The notes beneath the pieces were generated by a model. That model saw only the letters and a program-made list of their open reading frames with translations. It searched no databases and had not been told where the DNA came from. Source: Nitrospira sp. (GTDB lineage: Bacteria > Nitrospirota > Nitrospiria > Nitrospirales > Nitrospiraceae). Taken from it: 64,000 bases of DNA. Location of the stretch: the NCBI GenBank assembly GCA_023248215.1, contig JAHFEW010000012.1:1-64000 (forward strand), written 5' to 3'. Of the stretch, positions 1-8,496 are shown one piece after another. The translations under genes and the position numbers were made by a program. Within the stretch, counting starts at the first letter, position 1, and each line of letters starts with the position of its first letter.

Positions 1-53
1 TCATGTTGCGAAACCATGTGTGACTTTTCACGTAACAGGAGAGGAGAGTGTTG

Positions 54-563
54 ATGGCAACGGTTGTACGAGGAGTCATACTGGTCGGTCATGGCGGGAT
101 TCCGAAGGACTGCCCGCAAGAACTCGTGACGCGACTGAAACGGTTGGAGGCGCAACGGCGAGCCGTGAAGATGCTGCCGACGTCGGAAGAAATCGAGTTG
201 GATACGAAGATCCGCCGTTGGCCGAGGACCGCAGAGACAGAACCCTACCAAGCGGGCCTCGAAACGGTGGCGGCGCGCCTCCGTGCTCAATTGGACGGCG
301 CGCTGTTCGCCGTCGCCTACAATGAGTTTTGCGCCCCGAGGTTGGAGGAATCAGTGGCGGAGCTGATCAAGCAAGGGGCGAACGAGATCACGGTCACCAC
401 CACCATGTTTACTCCGGGAGGATCGCACTCGGAGATCGAGATTCCCGAGATCCTTGAACAGCTCCGGAAACAATACCCGAAGGTCCTACTCCGCTATGCG
501 TGGCCGTTTGATCTGAATCTTGTCGCGAGCACGTTGGCTGAGCAGATCAAACGATTTTCCTAG
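54..563 (+). CDS. CbiX/sirohydrochlorin chelatase-like protein
   Basis: Protein of 169 residues resembling the CbiX/CbiK class of small metal chelatases, which insert cobalt, nickel or iron into sirohydrochlorin-type tetrapyrroles. Visible signs are the early VGHGG motif, which carries a candidate metal-binding His, and a second conserved-type His in GGSHSEIE about two thirds along. Only one chelatase domain is present. The ATG at 54 is preferred over the in-frame GTG and TTG just before it because GAGGAG lies seven bases upstream. No other cobalamin or siroheme gene is next to it, so the metal and substrate cannot be told from context. Family assignment is from motif recognition only. Confidence 0.75.
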   Translation: MATVVRGVILVGHGGIPKDCPQELVTRLKRLEAQRRAVKMLPTSEEIELDTKIRRWPRTAETEPYQAGLETVAARLRAQLDGALFAVAYNEFCAPRLEESVAELIKQGANEITVTTTMFTPGGSHSEIEIPEILEQLRKQYPKVLLRYAWPFDLNLVASTLAEQIKRFS

Positions 564-761
564 TCGTCCCGACGGAGCTGCTCCAGCACCTGAGCCTGGC
601 GGGATGAATGGTAGAACGACCGTCAGCAAATTGTGTTCGTCCGTGAATGACTGATTCCATCTGAACGACGACCTGTGTAAAATCAGCCCTCATTGTAGAA
701 GGGCCCTCCGAACCGCAGTGGCTTGAAGAAGACGGACCTCCAATGGAGCGCAAGACATAGC

Positions 762-1331
762 ATGCTGCAAGATGAACTGATCGCTGCTTTTCACCATACT
801 CAGTCATTCAAGTGGGACCCGAAAGGCGGGTTTAAGCTCGCGTCGGGACTGCTGAGTCCGTTTTATGTCGATTGCCGGACCTTGATGGCCTTTCCCCATG
901 CCCGCCACCTAGTCGCGCAATTGGCCTATGAGGTGACCAAGGATCTTGACGTCGATTGCCTCGGAGGGCTTGAGCTCGGGGCGATCTCCATTGCGACCAC
1001 CATCTCAGACCATGCCTATCGGGCCAAACCGCAGCGAGATTGGCGAACCTTCGTGGTTCGCAAGCAAGCGAAGGCCCATGGACTCGGCAAATTGTTGGAA
1101 GGCGTCGTGATGGCGGGTGATCGCGCCTTGATCGTCGATGATGTTTTGACCAGCGGGGGATCGGTCGTAAAGGCCATTACTGCGGCGCGCGAGGCGGGGT
1201 TGGACGTGAAGGATGCGCTCGTGATTGTGGATCGGAAGGAGCAGGACGGTCGCGCCCGAGTGGAGCAAACCGGGGTGAGGGTCATGAGTCTTCTGACCAT
1301 CGATGATCTCATGAAGGGACGCCCTTTGTGA
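762..1331 (+). CDS. pyrE: Orotate phosphoribosyltransferase
   Basis: Enzyme of de novo pyrimidine synthesis: joins orotate and PRPP to give orotidine 5'-monophosphate in the cytosol. The 189-residue protein has the PRPP-binding signature ALIVDDVLTSGGS near residue 125 and the N-terminal substrate region around SGLLSPFYVDCR, with Lys residues of the flexible loop in VRKQAKAHG. Length fits the family. The ATG at 762 (MLQDEL) is chosen over an upstream TTG because the family start lies here and GGAGCG sits about ten bases upstream. It stands alone between the chelatase-like gene and a convergent lipoprotein gene. Confidence 0.93.
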   Translation: MLQDELIAAFHHTQSFKWDPKGGFKLASGLLSPFYVDCRTLMAFPHARHLVAQLAYEVTKDLDVDCLGGLELGAISIATTISDHAYRAKPQRDWRTFVVRKQAKAHGLGKLLEGVVMAGDRALIVDDVLTSGGSVVKAITAAREAGLDVKDALVIVDRKEQDGRARVEQTGVRVMSLLTIDDLMKGRPL

Positions 1332-1342
1332 CATTCGCCGAA

Positions 1343-1654
1343 TCACTTGCACTGAAATTGAATCCCCCAGCGCCGCTCTTCCACCACGTCGTTCGACCCT
1401 GCGACAGGACTGGCCTGACGTAAGCGACCCTTCGTTTCACCTTCGCGGACGGTCGTGTATCCTCCTGGGCACTTCTGTTCCATGAGGCGCGTCGCTTCCT
1501 TCCGGAATGACGAGAGTAGGTTGCCCTGCTCGGCTCGATAGGGATAGACGACCACGCCCCCGTTGTCGAAGTCTTTCACCATGATCGCCCCCTCCCCGCA
1601 GCCAGAGACAGCCATCAGCATGGCAAGGAAACTCGCTCTTGACCAACTTTTCAT
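1343..1654 (-). CDS. Small putative lipoprotein, unknown function
   Basis: Protein of 103 residues with a lipoprotein signal: basic start MKSWSR, short hydrophobic stretch and lipobox AVSGC, so the mature chain would begin at Cys near residue 19. The mature part contains FDNGGVVVYPYRAEQGN and two further Cys. The ATG at 1654 is preceded by AGGAG. It converges on pyrE with 11 bases between them and is divergent from the rhodanese gene. I do not recognise a named family. Confidence 0.7.
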   Translation of the reverse strand: MKSWSRASFLAMLMAVSGCGEGAIMVKDFDNGGVVVYPYRAEQGNLLSSFRKEATRLMEQKCPGGYTTVREGETKGRLRQASPVAGSNDVVEERRWGIQFQCK

Positions 1655-1715
1655 AGGACTCCTATCATAGAGTGTCCATCGTACATTCTTCCTGCCATGA
1701 GAAGGAGAGGCTACC

Positions 1716-2141
1716 ATGAGATATCTGATCCTGGTCGCATGCGGCGTAATCCTGTGCGGTCTGCTTCTTGATGGACCGCAGGAGACCTTCGCCCACCATT
1801 CCTATGTGCTGAGCGTTCAACAATTACGAGCCGGTCTGGTCAAGGCGCCGTCGACGGCCGCCAAGGGTTTTGTGCTGGTAGACGTGCGGTCTCCGGAGGA
1901 ACATGCCTCCGGTATGATTCCAGGCACCGACCTGAACATCGACTTTCGCGAGCTGAAGGCTCGGCACCGAGAGCTTGGCGCGAAGTTGGATGACCATATC
2001 GTCGTGTATTGCCAGTCCGGCCACCGCAGCAACATTGCCGCAGAGACGCTGGCCGATCTGGGCTATACGCATGTGTACAATGTCGCGGGTAGCATGAACG
2101 CCTGGACCGAAGCCGGGTTTCCCGTCGCGTCTGCTCGGTAG
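1716..2141 (+). CDS. Secreted single-domain rhodanese-like protein
   Basis: Protein of 141 residues with an N-terminal signal peptide (about residues 1-26) and one rhodanese domain. The domain shows VDVRSPEEHASGMIPG and the active-site loop with Cys in YCQSGHRS, so the persulfide-forming cysteine is present and the protein may be catalytically competent as a periplasmic sulfurtransferase. The C-terminal NVAGSMNAWTEAGFP motif is typical. GAAGGAGAGG precedes the ATG. Substrate is unknown. It converges with the NAGPA-type gene. Confidence 0.85.
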   Translation: MRYLILVACGVILCGLLLDGPQETFAHHSYVLSVQQLRAGLVKAPSTAAKGFVLVDVRSPEEHASGMIPGTDLNIDFRELKARHRELGAKLDDHIVVYCQSGHRSNIAAETLADLGYTHVYNVAGSMNAWTEAGFPVASAR

Positions 2142-2152
2142 GTCCGGGGTGG

Positions 2153-3079
2153 TCATCGGCCGCGGGATGACGGTGATGCGGCCGCAGACGGCATGCCGCG
2201 CGTTCCGGCTCGTGGGCTGATGCCGATGACGGCGGGAAGGCCGATGTGCAAGCCCATGTCGCCCTCCAGAAGTGAACGCCACCCGGCCTGCGCCGTCATT
2301 TCCTGGGCGGCGTGGAGTAGGTCGGGACTGGCGATGACATCGGAGGAGGAGCCGCCGTCCATCGCCATCGCCTGCTGAATCGAGGGCATCTGCTGATGCA
2401 GGCAATCGGCGAGGTGGTGAAGCGAGACGATATCGACTGTTTTAATCACGAGAATGGCGCCCTCACCGTCTTCGGCTACCACCGTTTGATGGGCGCGCTT
2501 CCCGCTATCTCGCACCCTGAGTTTTCCGGTCCGGTCGAGCAGCATCAGTGACTGCGCGGCTTCTCGGTAGGTTGGGGCATCTTCTGTAAACCCCTCGAAG
2601 GCCAGGTCGAGTACTCGGGCTTTCCGAAGTCTGCTGTCGGTCGGTTCGGCCGCGAACAACCCTTGCCATGAATGATGTTTCTTGCCGCCGAGGGAACGTC
2701 CCTCTTTCAACAGCAAGCCCAGGTATGAATAGTCCTCACGAAACAACCCTGCATTGAAGAGTACGTACGCGTCGGTGCGTTGCTGCCACTCGTGAATCGA
2801 GAGTGGGGCGTGGAGTCCTTCATCGCGAAAGTGATAAATCGAGAACCGAAATCGTTCCGGGTCGACCTGGAGGATGAGCAGCGCCGGGACCTGAGGGCAG
2901 GCTTTGACGGGGTTCCAGATCGTCACCTGGATCCCCGCGGTCAACCGTTCCCAGGACACCTCGCTCGCAGCCGCCGATCCCGCCTGAGGAAATCCGCCGA
3001 TACAGAGTGTGATCAGACATGCGCACAGACACTTCAGGCGCTGAACGAGCCGTGATGTCTGTGGATGGTTGTCGAGCAT
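2153..3079 (-). CDS. Secreted phosphodiester glycosidase (NAGPA domain) family protein
   Basis: Protein of about 308 residues with a signal peptide (hydrophobic stretch near residues 18-38) and a domain of the phosphodiester glycosidase/NAGPA family, recognised from the motif AMAMDGGSSSDV near residue 240 and the upstream VLFNAGLF segment. Members hydrolyse or bind sugar phosphodiesters, and many bacterial ones have no known substrate. Two starts are possible, ATG at 3094 and at 3079; the second has AAGG about eight bases upstream and is preferred. Probably periplasmic or outer-membrane associated. Single-gene unit. Confidence 0.7.
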   Translation of the reverse strand: MLDNHPQTSRLVQRLKCLCACLITLCIGGFPQAGSAAASEVSWERLTAGIQVTIWNPVKACPQVPALLILQVDPERFRFSIYHFRDEGLHAPLSIHEWQQRTDAYVLFNAGLFREDYSYLGLLLKEGRSLGGKKHHSWQGLFAAEPTDSRLRKARVLDLAFEGFTEDAPTYREAAQSLMLLDRTGKLRVRDSGKRAHQTVVAEDGEGAILVIKTVDIVSLHHLADCLHQQMPSIQQAMAMDGGSSSDVIASPDLLHAAQEMTAQAGWRSLLEGDMGLHIGLPAVIGISPRAGTRGMPSAAASPSSRGR

Positions 3080-3205
3080 CACCCGGCCCTTCATCGATTC
3101 GACACGTGAGGTGCACCAACGGTTCTACGCGACCTCAGTATAAAAAGGATGCGCACAAGGGTCAATTCTGGCGCGAATACCCTGTCGGCGAGTGTATGGC
3201 CCGCG

Positions 3206-4846
3206 TCACGAGGCCCGTGCGGTTCGTGGAACTGAACCGGATGGGGATGACGGGTGTGGGGAGTTCCCGGTTCCCGGCGCGGATGAGTCTAGCAATGCGC
3301 GCACCGTGCGTAGCAGCACGTCTGGGGTGAAGGGTTTCTGTAGAAACGTGGTTCGATGCGGGTCCATGCCTCTATTCACGCAGATGTCGTCCAGATAGCC
3401 GGATATGAAGAGCACCCTCAGATTGGGTTTGATGACGGATAGATGTTGCGCAAGTTCGCGGCCATTCATGTTCGGCATGACCACGTCGGTCAGGAGGAGG
3501 TCCACGTGACAGTTCTGCTGGGTGGCGGTCAGACAGGCTTCGACACCGTTTTTGGCTTCGAGGACCTGATAGCCGATTTTGACCAACTCGTTCCGGACAA
3601 GGTCGCGCACACTGGTATCGTCTTCGACGAGTAGAATGGTCTCCGATCCCTGCCGAAGGCGGCCTTGGGGTTCCATAGCATGCGCCGTCAGGGCTTGTGG
3701 ATTGACGCGTGGAAAATAGAGATCGAAGGTGGTGCCATGTCCGACCTGGCTCCAGACATCGATGCCGCCTCCGCACGTAGTCACGATGCCAAATACGGTC
3801 GACAGCCCCAGTCCGGTGCCCTTGTGCTCTTCCTTCGTCGTAAAAAACGGTTCGAACAAATGCGATAGGACGTCGGCATCCATCCCGCACCCGGTGTCGG
3901 TCACGGTCAATTTGACATACTGGCCGAGCGGCAGCGGTTGGAGGTGGTGCATCGGCGTGCGTGTGAGTTCGGCCTGTGACGTTTCGATCGCCAGCAAGCC
4001 GCCGTTGGGCATGGCATCCCGGGCATTCACGACCAGGTTCATGATGACTTGCTCGAGTTGACCGGGATCAGCCTTCACATGGCCGTCGTACGGATCGGGA
4101 CGGATCACCAGTTGGATGTCTTCACCGATGAGGCGACGGAGCATACTTTCTACATTGCCGACGACCGAATTCAGCGGCAGGACTTTGGGCTCCAGGGCCT
4201 GTTTCCGGCTGAAGGCCATGAGCTGCCGAATCAAGCTTGCGGCTCGCTCTCCGGCTTTCTGCATCTCTTCAATCTTGGCGCGGATGGGATTGCCTGCGGC
4301 GAGTTCTCCCAGGAGTACCTGGCTGTGCCCCATGATCACCGTCAGCAGGTTATTGAAATCATGCGCGAGCCCTCCTGCGAGGCGGCCGACGGCTTCCATT
4401 TTCTGTGCCTGCCGGAACTGTTTTTCACTCACTCGTAGGGCGTCCTCTGCCCGTCTGCGTTCCAGTCTCTCGTCGAGATCACGTAGGGTTCGTTTGATGG
4501 ACGGCACAAGACGTCCCAAGCGTTGCTTGAATATGTAGTCGGTCGCCCCGCGTTGCATCATATCGATGGCGAATTCTTCTCCCTGCGCGCCTGAGACGAA
4601 CAAGAACGGCATGTCGGGGTGCAGGGTGCGCGTGAGGGCGAGCGCGGCGGCTCCGTCGAATCCCGGCACCGAGGTGTCGGCAAGGATGAGGCTGTACCCC
4701 TCCTGTCGCAGCGCGGCAAAAAATTCTTCGCGTGTCTGCGTCTGCTTCGGTTGGCAGAGAATGCCGGCATCTCGCAAGGTCGTGCAAATCAGTTCCGCAT
4801 CGGCGGGATTATTCTCAAGATGGATGAATCGCAGGGGCTCAGTCAT
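3206..4846 (-). CDS. Hybrid sensor kinase, REC-HisKA-HATPase-REC
   Basis: Cytosolic 546-residue protein without membrane segments. Domain order: N-terminal receiver (about 5-120, phosphoacceptor D57 in ILADTSVPG), linker helix, HisKA dimerisation domain (H162 in GLAHDFNNLL), HATPase (N box NLVVNARDAMP near 270-280, G boxes DTGCGM and GTGLGLS), then a second receiver (about 403-520, D454 in LLTDVVMPN, conserved K504). The N-terminal receiver probably takes phosphate or signal from the neighbouring CheY-like protein or kinase. It is the last of three minus-strand signalling genes, with a 35-base gap to the CheY-like gene. The output is unknown since no DNA-binding domain is attached. Confidence 0.92.
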   Translation of the reverse strand: MTEPLRFIHLENNPADAELICTTLRDAGILCQPKQTQTREEFFAALRQEGYSLILADTSVPGFDGAAALALTRTLHPDMPFLFVSGAQGEEFAIDMMQRGATDYIFKQRLGRLVPSIKRTLRDLDERLERRRAEDALRVSEKQFRQAQKMEAVGRLAGGLAHDFNNLLTVIMGHSQVLLGELAAGNPIRAKIEEMQKAGERAASLIRQLMAFSRKQALEPKVLPLNSVVGNVESMLRRLIGEDIQLVIRPDPYDGHVKADPGQLEQVIMNLVVNARDAMPNGGLLAIETSQAELTRTPMHHLQPLPLGQYVKLTVTDTGCGMDADVLSHLFEPFFTTKEEHKGTGLGLSTVFGIVTTCGGGIDVWSQVGHGTTFDLYFPRVNPQALTAHAMEPQGRLRQGSETILLVEDDTSVRDLVRNELVKIGYQVLEAKNGVEACLTATQQNCHVDLLLTDVVMPNMNGRELAQHLSVIKPNLRVLFISGYLDDICVNRGMDPHRTTFLQKPFTPDVLLRTVRALLDSSAPGTGNSPHPSSPSGSVPRTARAS

Positions 4847-4881
4847 GAGCTGTATCGGGATGAAAGTGCCTGAAGAAGGGG

Positions 4882-5349
4882 TTAGGTGGATCGGCCGGTG
4901 GCGCGGCTTGCTCCTTCAGGAGGCGGTTCGTTGATCATTCCCCAGAACACACCGAGCTCTTTGACGGCCTTGAGGAACTGGTGAAACTCGACAGGTTTCA
5001 CCACATAGGCGTTGGCCCCGAGCGCATAACTTTCGACGAGGTCCCGCTCTTCGCGCGAGGACGTGAGCATGACGACCGGGATGGGTTTCAAGGCGGCGTC
5101 GCCCTTGATGGTACGCAGGACTTCGAGCCCATCGACTTTCGGCATCTTCAAATCGAGAAGTACAACGGCTGGATTTCCCTGCAGGCGCGTCTTGAAGTGG
5201 CCACGACAATAAAGATAGTCCAGCACTTCGGCGCCGTCGTGACAGAGGATGACCTTGTCCGCGAGGTGATGTTCTTCCATCGCCGCCAGAGCCAGCTCGG
5301 CATCCCGCGGATTGTCTTCGGCTAGTAAAATAGGTTTGGAGACGGTCAT
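4882..5349 (-). CDS. Single-domain response regulator (CheY/Rcp1-like)
   Basis: A stand-alone receiver of 155 residues: acidic pocket EDN near 11-13, phosphoacceptor D66 in LLDLKMPKVDG, Thr in VVMLTSS and Lys118 in VVKPVEF. The insertion after the first strand and the DYLYCRG segment match the Rcp1 group of regulators that partner with phytochrome-like kinases. Its ATG overlaps the TGA of the upstream CHASE3 kinase, so the two are probably translationally coupled and form a cognate pair. Signal output would be by protein contact, possibly with the downstream hybrid kinase. Confidence 0.93.
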   Translation of the reverse strand: MTVSKPILLAEDNPRDAELALAAMEEHHLADKVILCHDGAEVLDYLYCRGHFKTRLQGNPAVVLLDLKMPKVDGLEVLRTIKGDAALKPIPVVMLTSSREERDLVESYALGANAYVVKPVEFHQFLKAVKELGVFWGMINEPPPEGASRATGRST

Positions 5350-6845
5350 GCTGATGGCCTCGTAATCGGGAGGCTGACGTAAAAGGTGGCGCCTTCGCCG
5401 AGCGCGCCTTCTGCCCAGGTCTTCCCGCCATGCCGGTGAATAATGCGGCGGACATTGGCCAGTCCGATGCCGGTGCCATCGAATTCATCGGCTCGATGGA
5501 GCCGCTGAAAGACTCCGAACAGTTTATTGGCGTAGCGCATATCGAATCCTACACCGTTATCACGTACAAACAACACAGCTTCCTCCTGACCGCTCTGCCG
5601 ACTCCCGATTTCGATGGTGGCCTGAGGCCGGGAGCCAGTAAACTTGATGGCATTGCCGACGAGATTCGCAAAGACCTGCCGTAACATCGCCGCGTCCCCC
5701 GTGACCTCAGGGAGTTGAGCGATTGTCCACGAGATTGCACGATCTTGCAAGTCATGTCGTAGATCGTGCAGCACTGACGCAATCAATTGGTTCAGATTGA
5801 CCGTTCCACGCAGCATTTCCTGCCGGCCCATGCGGGAGAAGACCAGCAGATCGTCGATGAGTTGCCCCATCCTGGTGGCCGACTCAGAAATCGTCTGCAG
5901 GTAGCGTTTGGCCTTGTCATCCAGCGAGACGGTCGCGGCTTTGGCCAAGAGCGAGGCATAGCCGTCGATATGACGCAGCGGGGCCCGCAGATCGTGCGAT
6001 ACGGAGTAGCTGAAGGCTTCCAATTCTTTATTGGCGGCTTCCAGAAGTTCCCCTCGACGTTGGAGTTCGTCGGCGACCCGCCGCCGTTCGGTAATGTCAT
6101 GGCGAATCAGGTAATACACGGCGGCCAGCAGAACGAACAGCAACAGGGCGCCGATGGTCAGCAGGATGATGCTGGAGCGGGTGGTCGTCGTGGATTCTAC
6201 CACGCGCTGCGCGAGGGCTCTGGTTTCGTCCTGTTCCATCTGCACTTGCAGATGCCGAGCGGAATCGAGTTCTGTCTTGGCGACCCCGGCCAAGGCCATC
6301 GCCCGCACCGACTCGAACCCGGTCTCGTTACGCAGTTCGATGGAGGCACGCTCCTTCTGAAGTTGTTGAGCGATCAATTCTTCGAGCTGGTTTACGCGTG
6401 CCCGCTGGGTGCTGATGGCGTCGGTGAGGTCTCGCAGATACCCAAGATATTCCGGTGCGCGCGCACGCAGGGTATTGTAGGAGGCAAGGTAACCGTCGTC
6501 TCCGGTGACCAAGAACCGTCGATGACCGCTCTCGGCGTCATCCATGACTTCACCGGTCGCGGCCAAAAACTGGATGAATTCGTGGCTTCGCTGGTCCTGA
6601 TGGCCGTTGCGGATGAGGACGGTCATGTTGCGGTACGAAATGGCGGATATCACCAGGATGCCGGCAAACACGAGTCCGAAGCCGGCCAGCACGCGATGTT
6701 CAATCGATCTGTTCTGAAATGTGTGAACCAACGGGGCAAGACACGACACCCGTGCCAGGATGCGCTCGCCCCATCGGGAGGCGGGATGAGAGGATTCGCC
6801 GTCGGGGTCGACGGCCTGGTGGCTGTTCGGTTCGTCCATACCCAT
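5346..6845 (-). CDS. Membrane sensor histidine kinase with CHASE3 domain
   Basis: Protein of about 499 residues. Two membrane segments (about 51-70 and 224-247) flank a helical extracytoplasmic CHASE3-type sensor; then a short linker (ITERRRVADELQRR), HisKA with H284 in YSVSHDLRAPL, and HATPase with NLVGNAIKF, DNGVGFD and GTGIGLANV. The kinase core is of the bacteriophytochrome type that uses Rcp1-like regulators, in keeping with the overlapping CheY-like gene downstream. The start is uncertain: ATG at 6845 or 6839 is likelier than a TTG at 7007 that would run into nuoN, but no strong ribosome site is visible. Signal unknown. Confidence 0.88.
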   Translation of the reverse strand: MGMDEPNSHQAVDPDGESSHPASRWGERILARVSCLAPLVHTFQNRSIEHRVLAGFGLVFAGILVISAISYRNMTVLIRNGHQDQRSHEFIQFLAATGEVMDDAESGHRRFLVTGDDGYLASYNTLRARAPEYLGYLRDLTDAISTQRARVNQLEELIAQQLQKERASIELRNETGFESVRAMALAGVAKTELDSARHLQVQMEQDETRALAQRVVESTTTTRSSIILLTIGALLLFVLLAAVYYLIRHDITERRRVADELQRRGELLEAANKELEAFSYSVSHDLRAPLRHIDGYASLLAKAATVSLDDKAKRYLQTISESATRMGQLIDDLLVFSRMGRQEMLRGTVNLNQLIASVLHDLRHDLQDRAISWTIAQLPEVTGDAAMLRQVFANLVGNAIKFTGSRPQATIEIGSRQSGQEEAVLFVRDNGVGFDMRYANKLFGVFQRLHRADEFDGTGIGLANVRRIIHRHGGKTWAEGALGEGATFYVSLPITRPSA

Positions 6846-6996
6846 ACGAGATCCGGGTGGAGTCAATTGCAGGAGCGTGGGCGTCGCTTCGTAAACTGTA
6901 GCGTGGCGCGCTGGTGACTGCAAACCGTATTCTAACAGAGGGTATTGATAAGCGAAGGGATTTGAATGAAATGGTGCGGTGAGACGGGGGCGGTAA

Positions 6997-8496
6997 CTAT
7001 CCTCCAAACGGTGTAACGGGCGGAGGAATAATAGAGGCCGAAGGGGCGACGAAATTGGAAAACATGAGTGTCGCAGCCACGGCCCAATCGAGGAACGGTT
7101 GCGGATAGATACCGATCACGAGGGTTCCGGCAAGTCCGACATAGATCACCGCCCGCAGGGGACCGGTGGTTTTAATGGGAGATGAATCGAGCGGTTCGCT
7201 GATGTACATCCTCTTGACGACGATCAAATAATAGTACATCGAAATGACGATGTTGATGAGCCCGACTGTAATCAGTGTGTAGAGGCCCTCCTTGATCGCC
7301 GCAACAAAAATATAGAGCTTGCCGATGAAGCCGGCAAGCGGAGGGACTCCGGCCAAGGACAGGAGGAAAAGTAGCATGGCAAAGGCCAGAAACGGCGAGC
7401 GTCGGTTGAGTCCGCTGTAATCTTCAATCTCATCGCTTCCCACCGCGTTGCTGATCGCCATAATGACTGCGAAGGCGCCAAGGTTCGCGAAGAGATAGGT
7501 CAGCAGATAGAACAAAATGGAGTCGGTCCCCATTTTGGTCCCGGCGGCCAGACCGATCAGCACATTTCCGATTTGCGCGATACCGGAATAGGCCAGCAGC
7601 CGTTTAATGTTTCGTTGGCTAATGGCCACGATATTGCCGTACGTCATGGAGAGAATTGAGGCCGCGACGATCAGCAATGCCCAGGCTGGTTTGAACGTCG
7701 CCAGCGCCACCAAGAACAACCGCAGCAGAATGGCGAAGGCTGCCACTTTTGGAGCGATCGACAAAAAGGCGGTCACGGGGGTGGGTGCACCCTGGTATGT
7801 ATCGGGGATCCATGAATGGAACGGAACGGCGCCGATCTTGAACCCTAAGGCCGCAAAAATGAGTAGGAAGCCGATGACGAGTCCGGTGGTCGGAGCCGCA
7901 CCGCTCATCTCCGAAAAGACCAGCTTGCCCGTTTCACCGAATACCAGGCTAATGCCGTAGGCCAACAGTCCTGCCGCAAAGACGCCCAGGATAAAAAATT
8001 TGAGCCCTGCCTCGTTCGAGGCCATATCGTCACGCAGATAGGACACCAGCACATAAAATCCAAATGTCGCAAATTCGAGTGTGACAAACAAAGACAAGAG
8101 GTCGTTGGCCGAGACCATGAACATCATGCCCAACGCCGACATGGCGACGAGGAAATAGTATTCGCCTCGAAAGAAGGAGAACCGGTGCACGTAGTCGATC
8201 GACAGAAGAACCACCAAGATTGTCGCCAACAGGATCATGACCTTGAAGAAGATGGCCAGACGATCCAGGACGAACATCTTGCCGAAGAGGGTGCCGGTAA
8301 TGCCGGTGATGTCAAACCAGGCTAAGCAGGCCAGTGTGATGGTAAGTCCCAGAACAGTGAGGTAGGCCACCTGCTCCTGAACGATCCGCTTGAAGGAAAA
8401 ATCGACGATCAGGACGACGCAGAGCCATGCGGTGAGAAACAGCTCCGGAAGCAGGAGCAGCAGATCGCTGGCTGAGAGCGTAAGGGAAAACGTCAT
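6997..8496 (-). CDS. nuoN: NADH-quinone oxidoreductase subunit N (proton pump)
   Basis: Antiporter-like membrane subunit of complex I, 499 residues with about 14 transmembrane helices. It belongs to the same superfamily as NuoL and NuoM and carries the pump-type charged residues within helices (for example the KIGAVPFHSWIPD and YSGIAQIGNV regions). It is the last gene of the nuo operon; its ATG overlaps the stop of the preceding nuoM and AAGGTGA lies upstream. In the membrane arm NuoN sits next to NuoK and the first NuoM. No terminator is visible before the signalling operon that follows on the same strand. Confidence 0.95.
   Translation of the reverse strand: MTFSLTLSASDLLLLLPELFLTAWLCVVLIVDFSFKRIVQEQVAYLTVLGLTITLACLAWFDITGITGTLFGKMFVLDRLAIFFKVMILLATILVVLLSIDYVHRFSFFRGEYYFLVAMSALGMMFMVSANDLLSLFVTLEFATFGFYVLVSYLRDDMASNEAGLKFFILGVFAAGLLAYGISLVFGETGKLVFSEMSGAAPTTGLVIGFLLIFAALGFKIGAVPFHSWIPDTYQGAPTPVTAFLSIAPKVAAFAILLRLFLVALATFKPAWALLIVAASILSMTYGNIVAISQRNIKRLLAYSGIAQIGNVLIGLAAGTKMGTDSILFYLLTYLFANLGAFAVIMAISNAVGSDEIEDYSGLNRRSPFLAFAMLLFLLSLAGVPPLAGFIGKLYIFVAAIKEGLYTLITVGLINIVISMYYYLIVVKRMYISEPLDSSPIKTTGPLRAVIYVGLAGTLVIGIYPQPFLDWAVAATLMFSNFVAPSASIIPPPVTPFGG

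Noticed and set aside
5787-6917. A 376-residue open frame on the plus strand
   Set aside because: It is antisense to the CHASE3 kinase, whose domains are clear, and it has no recognisable motifs.
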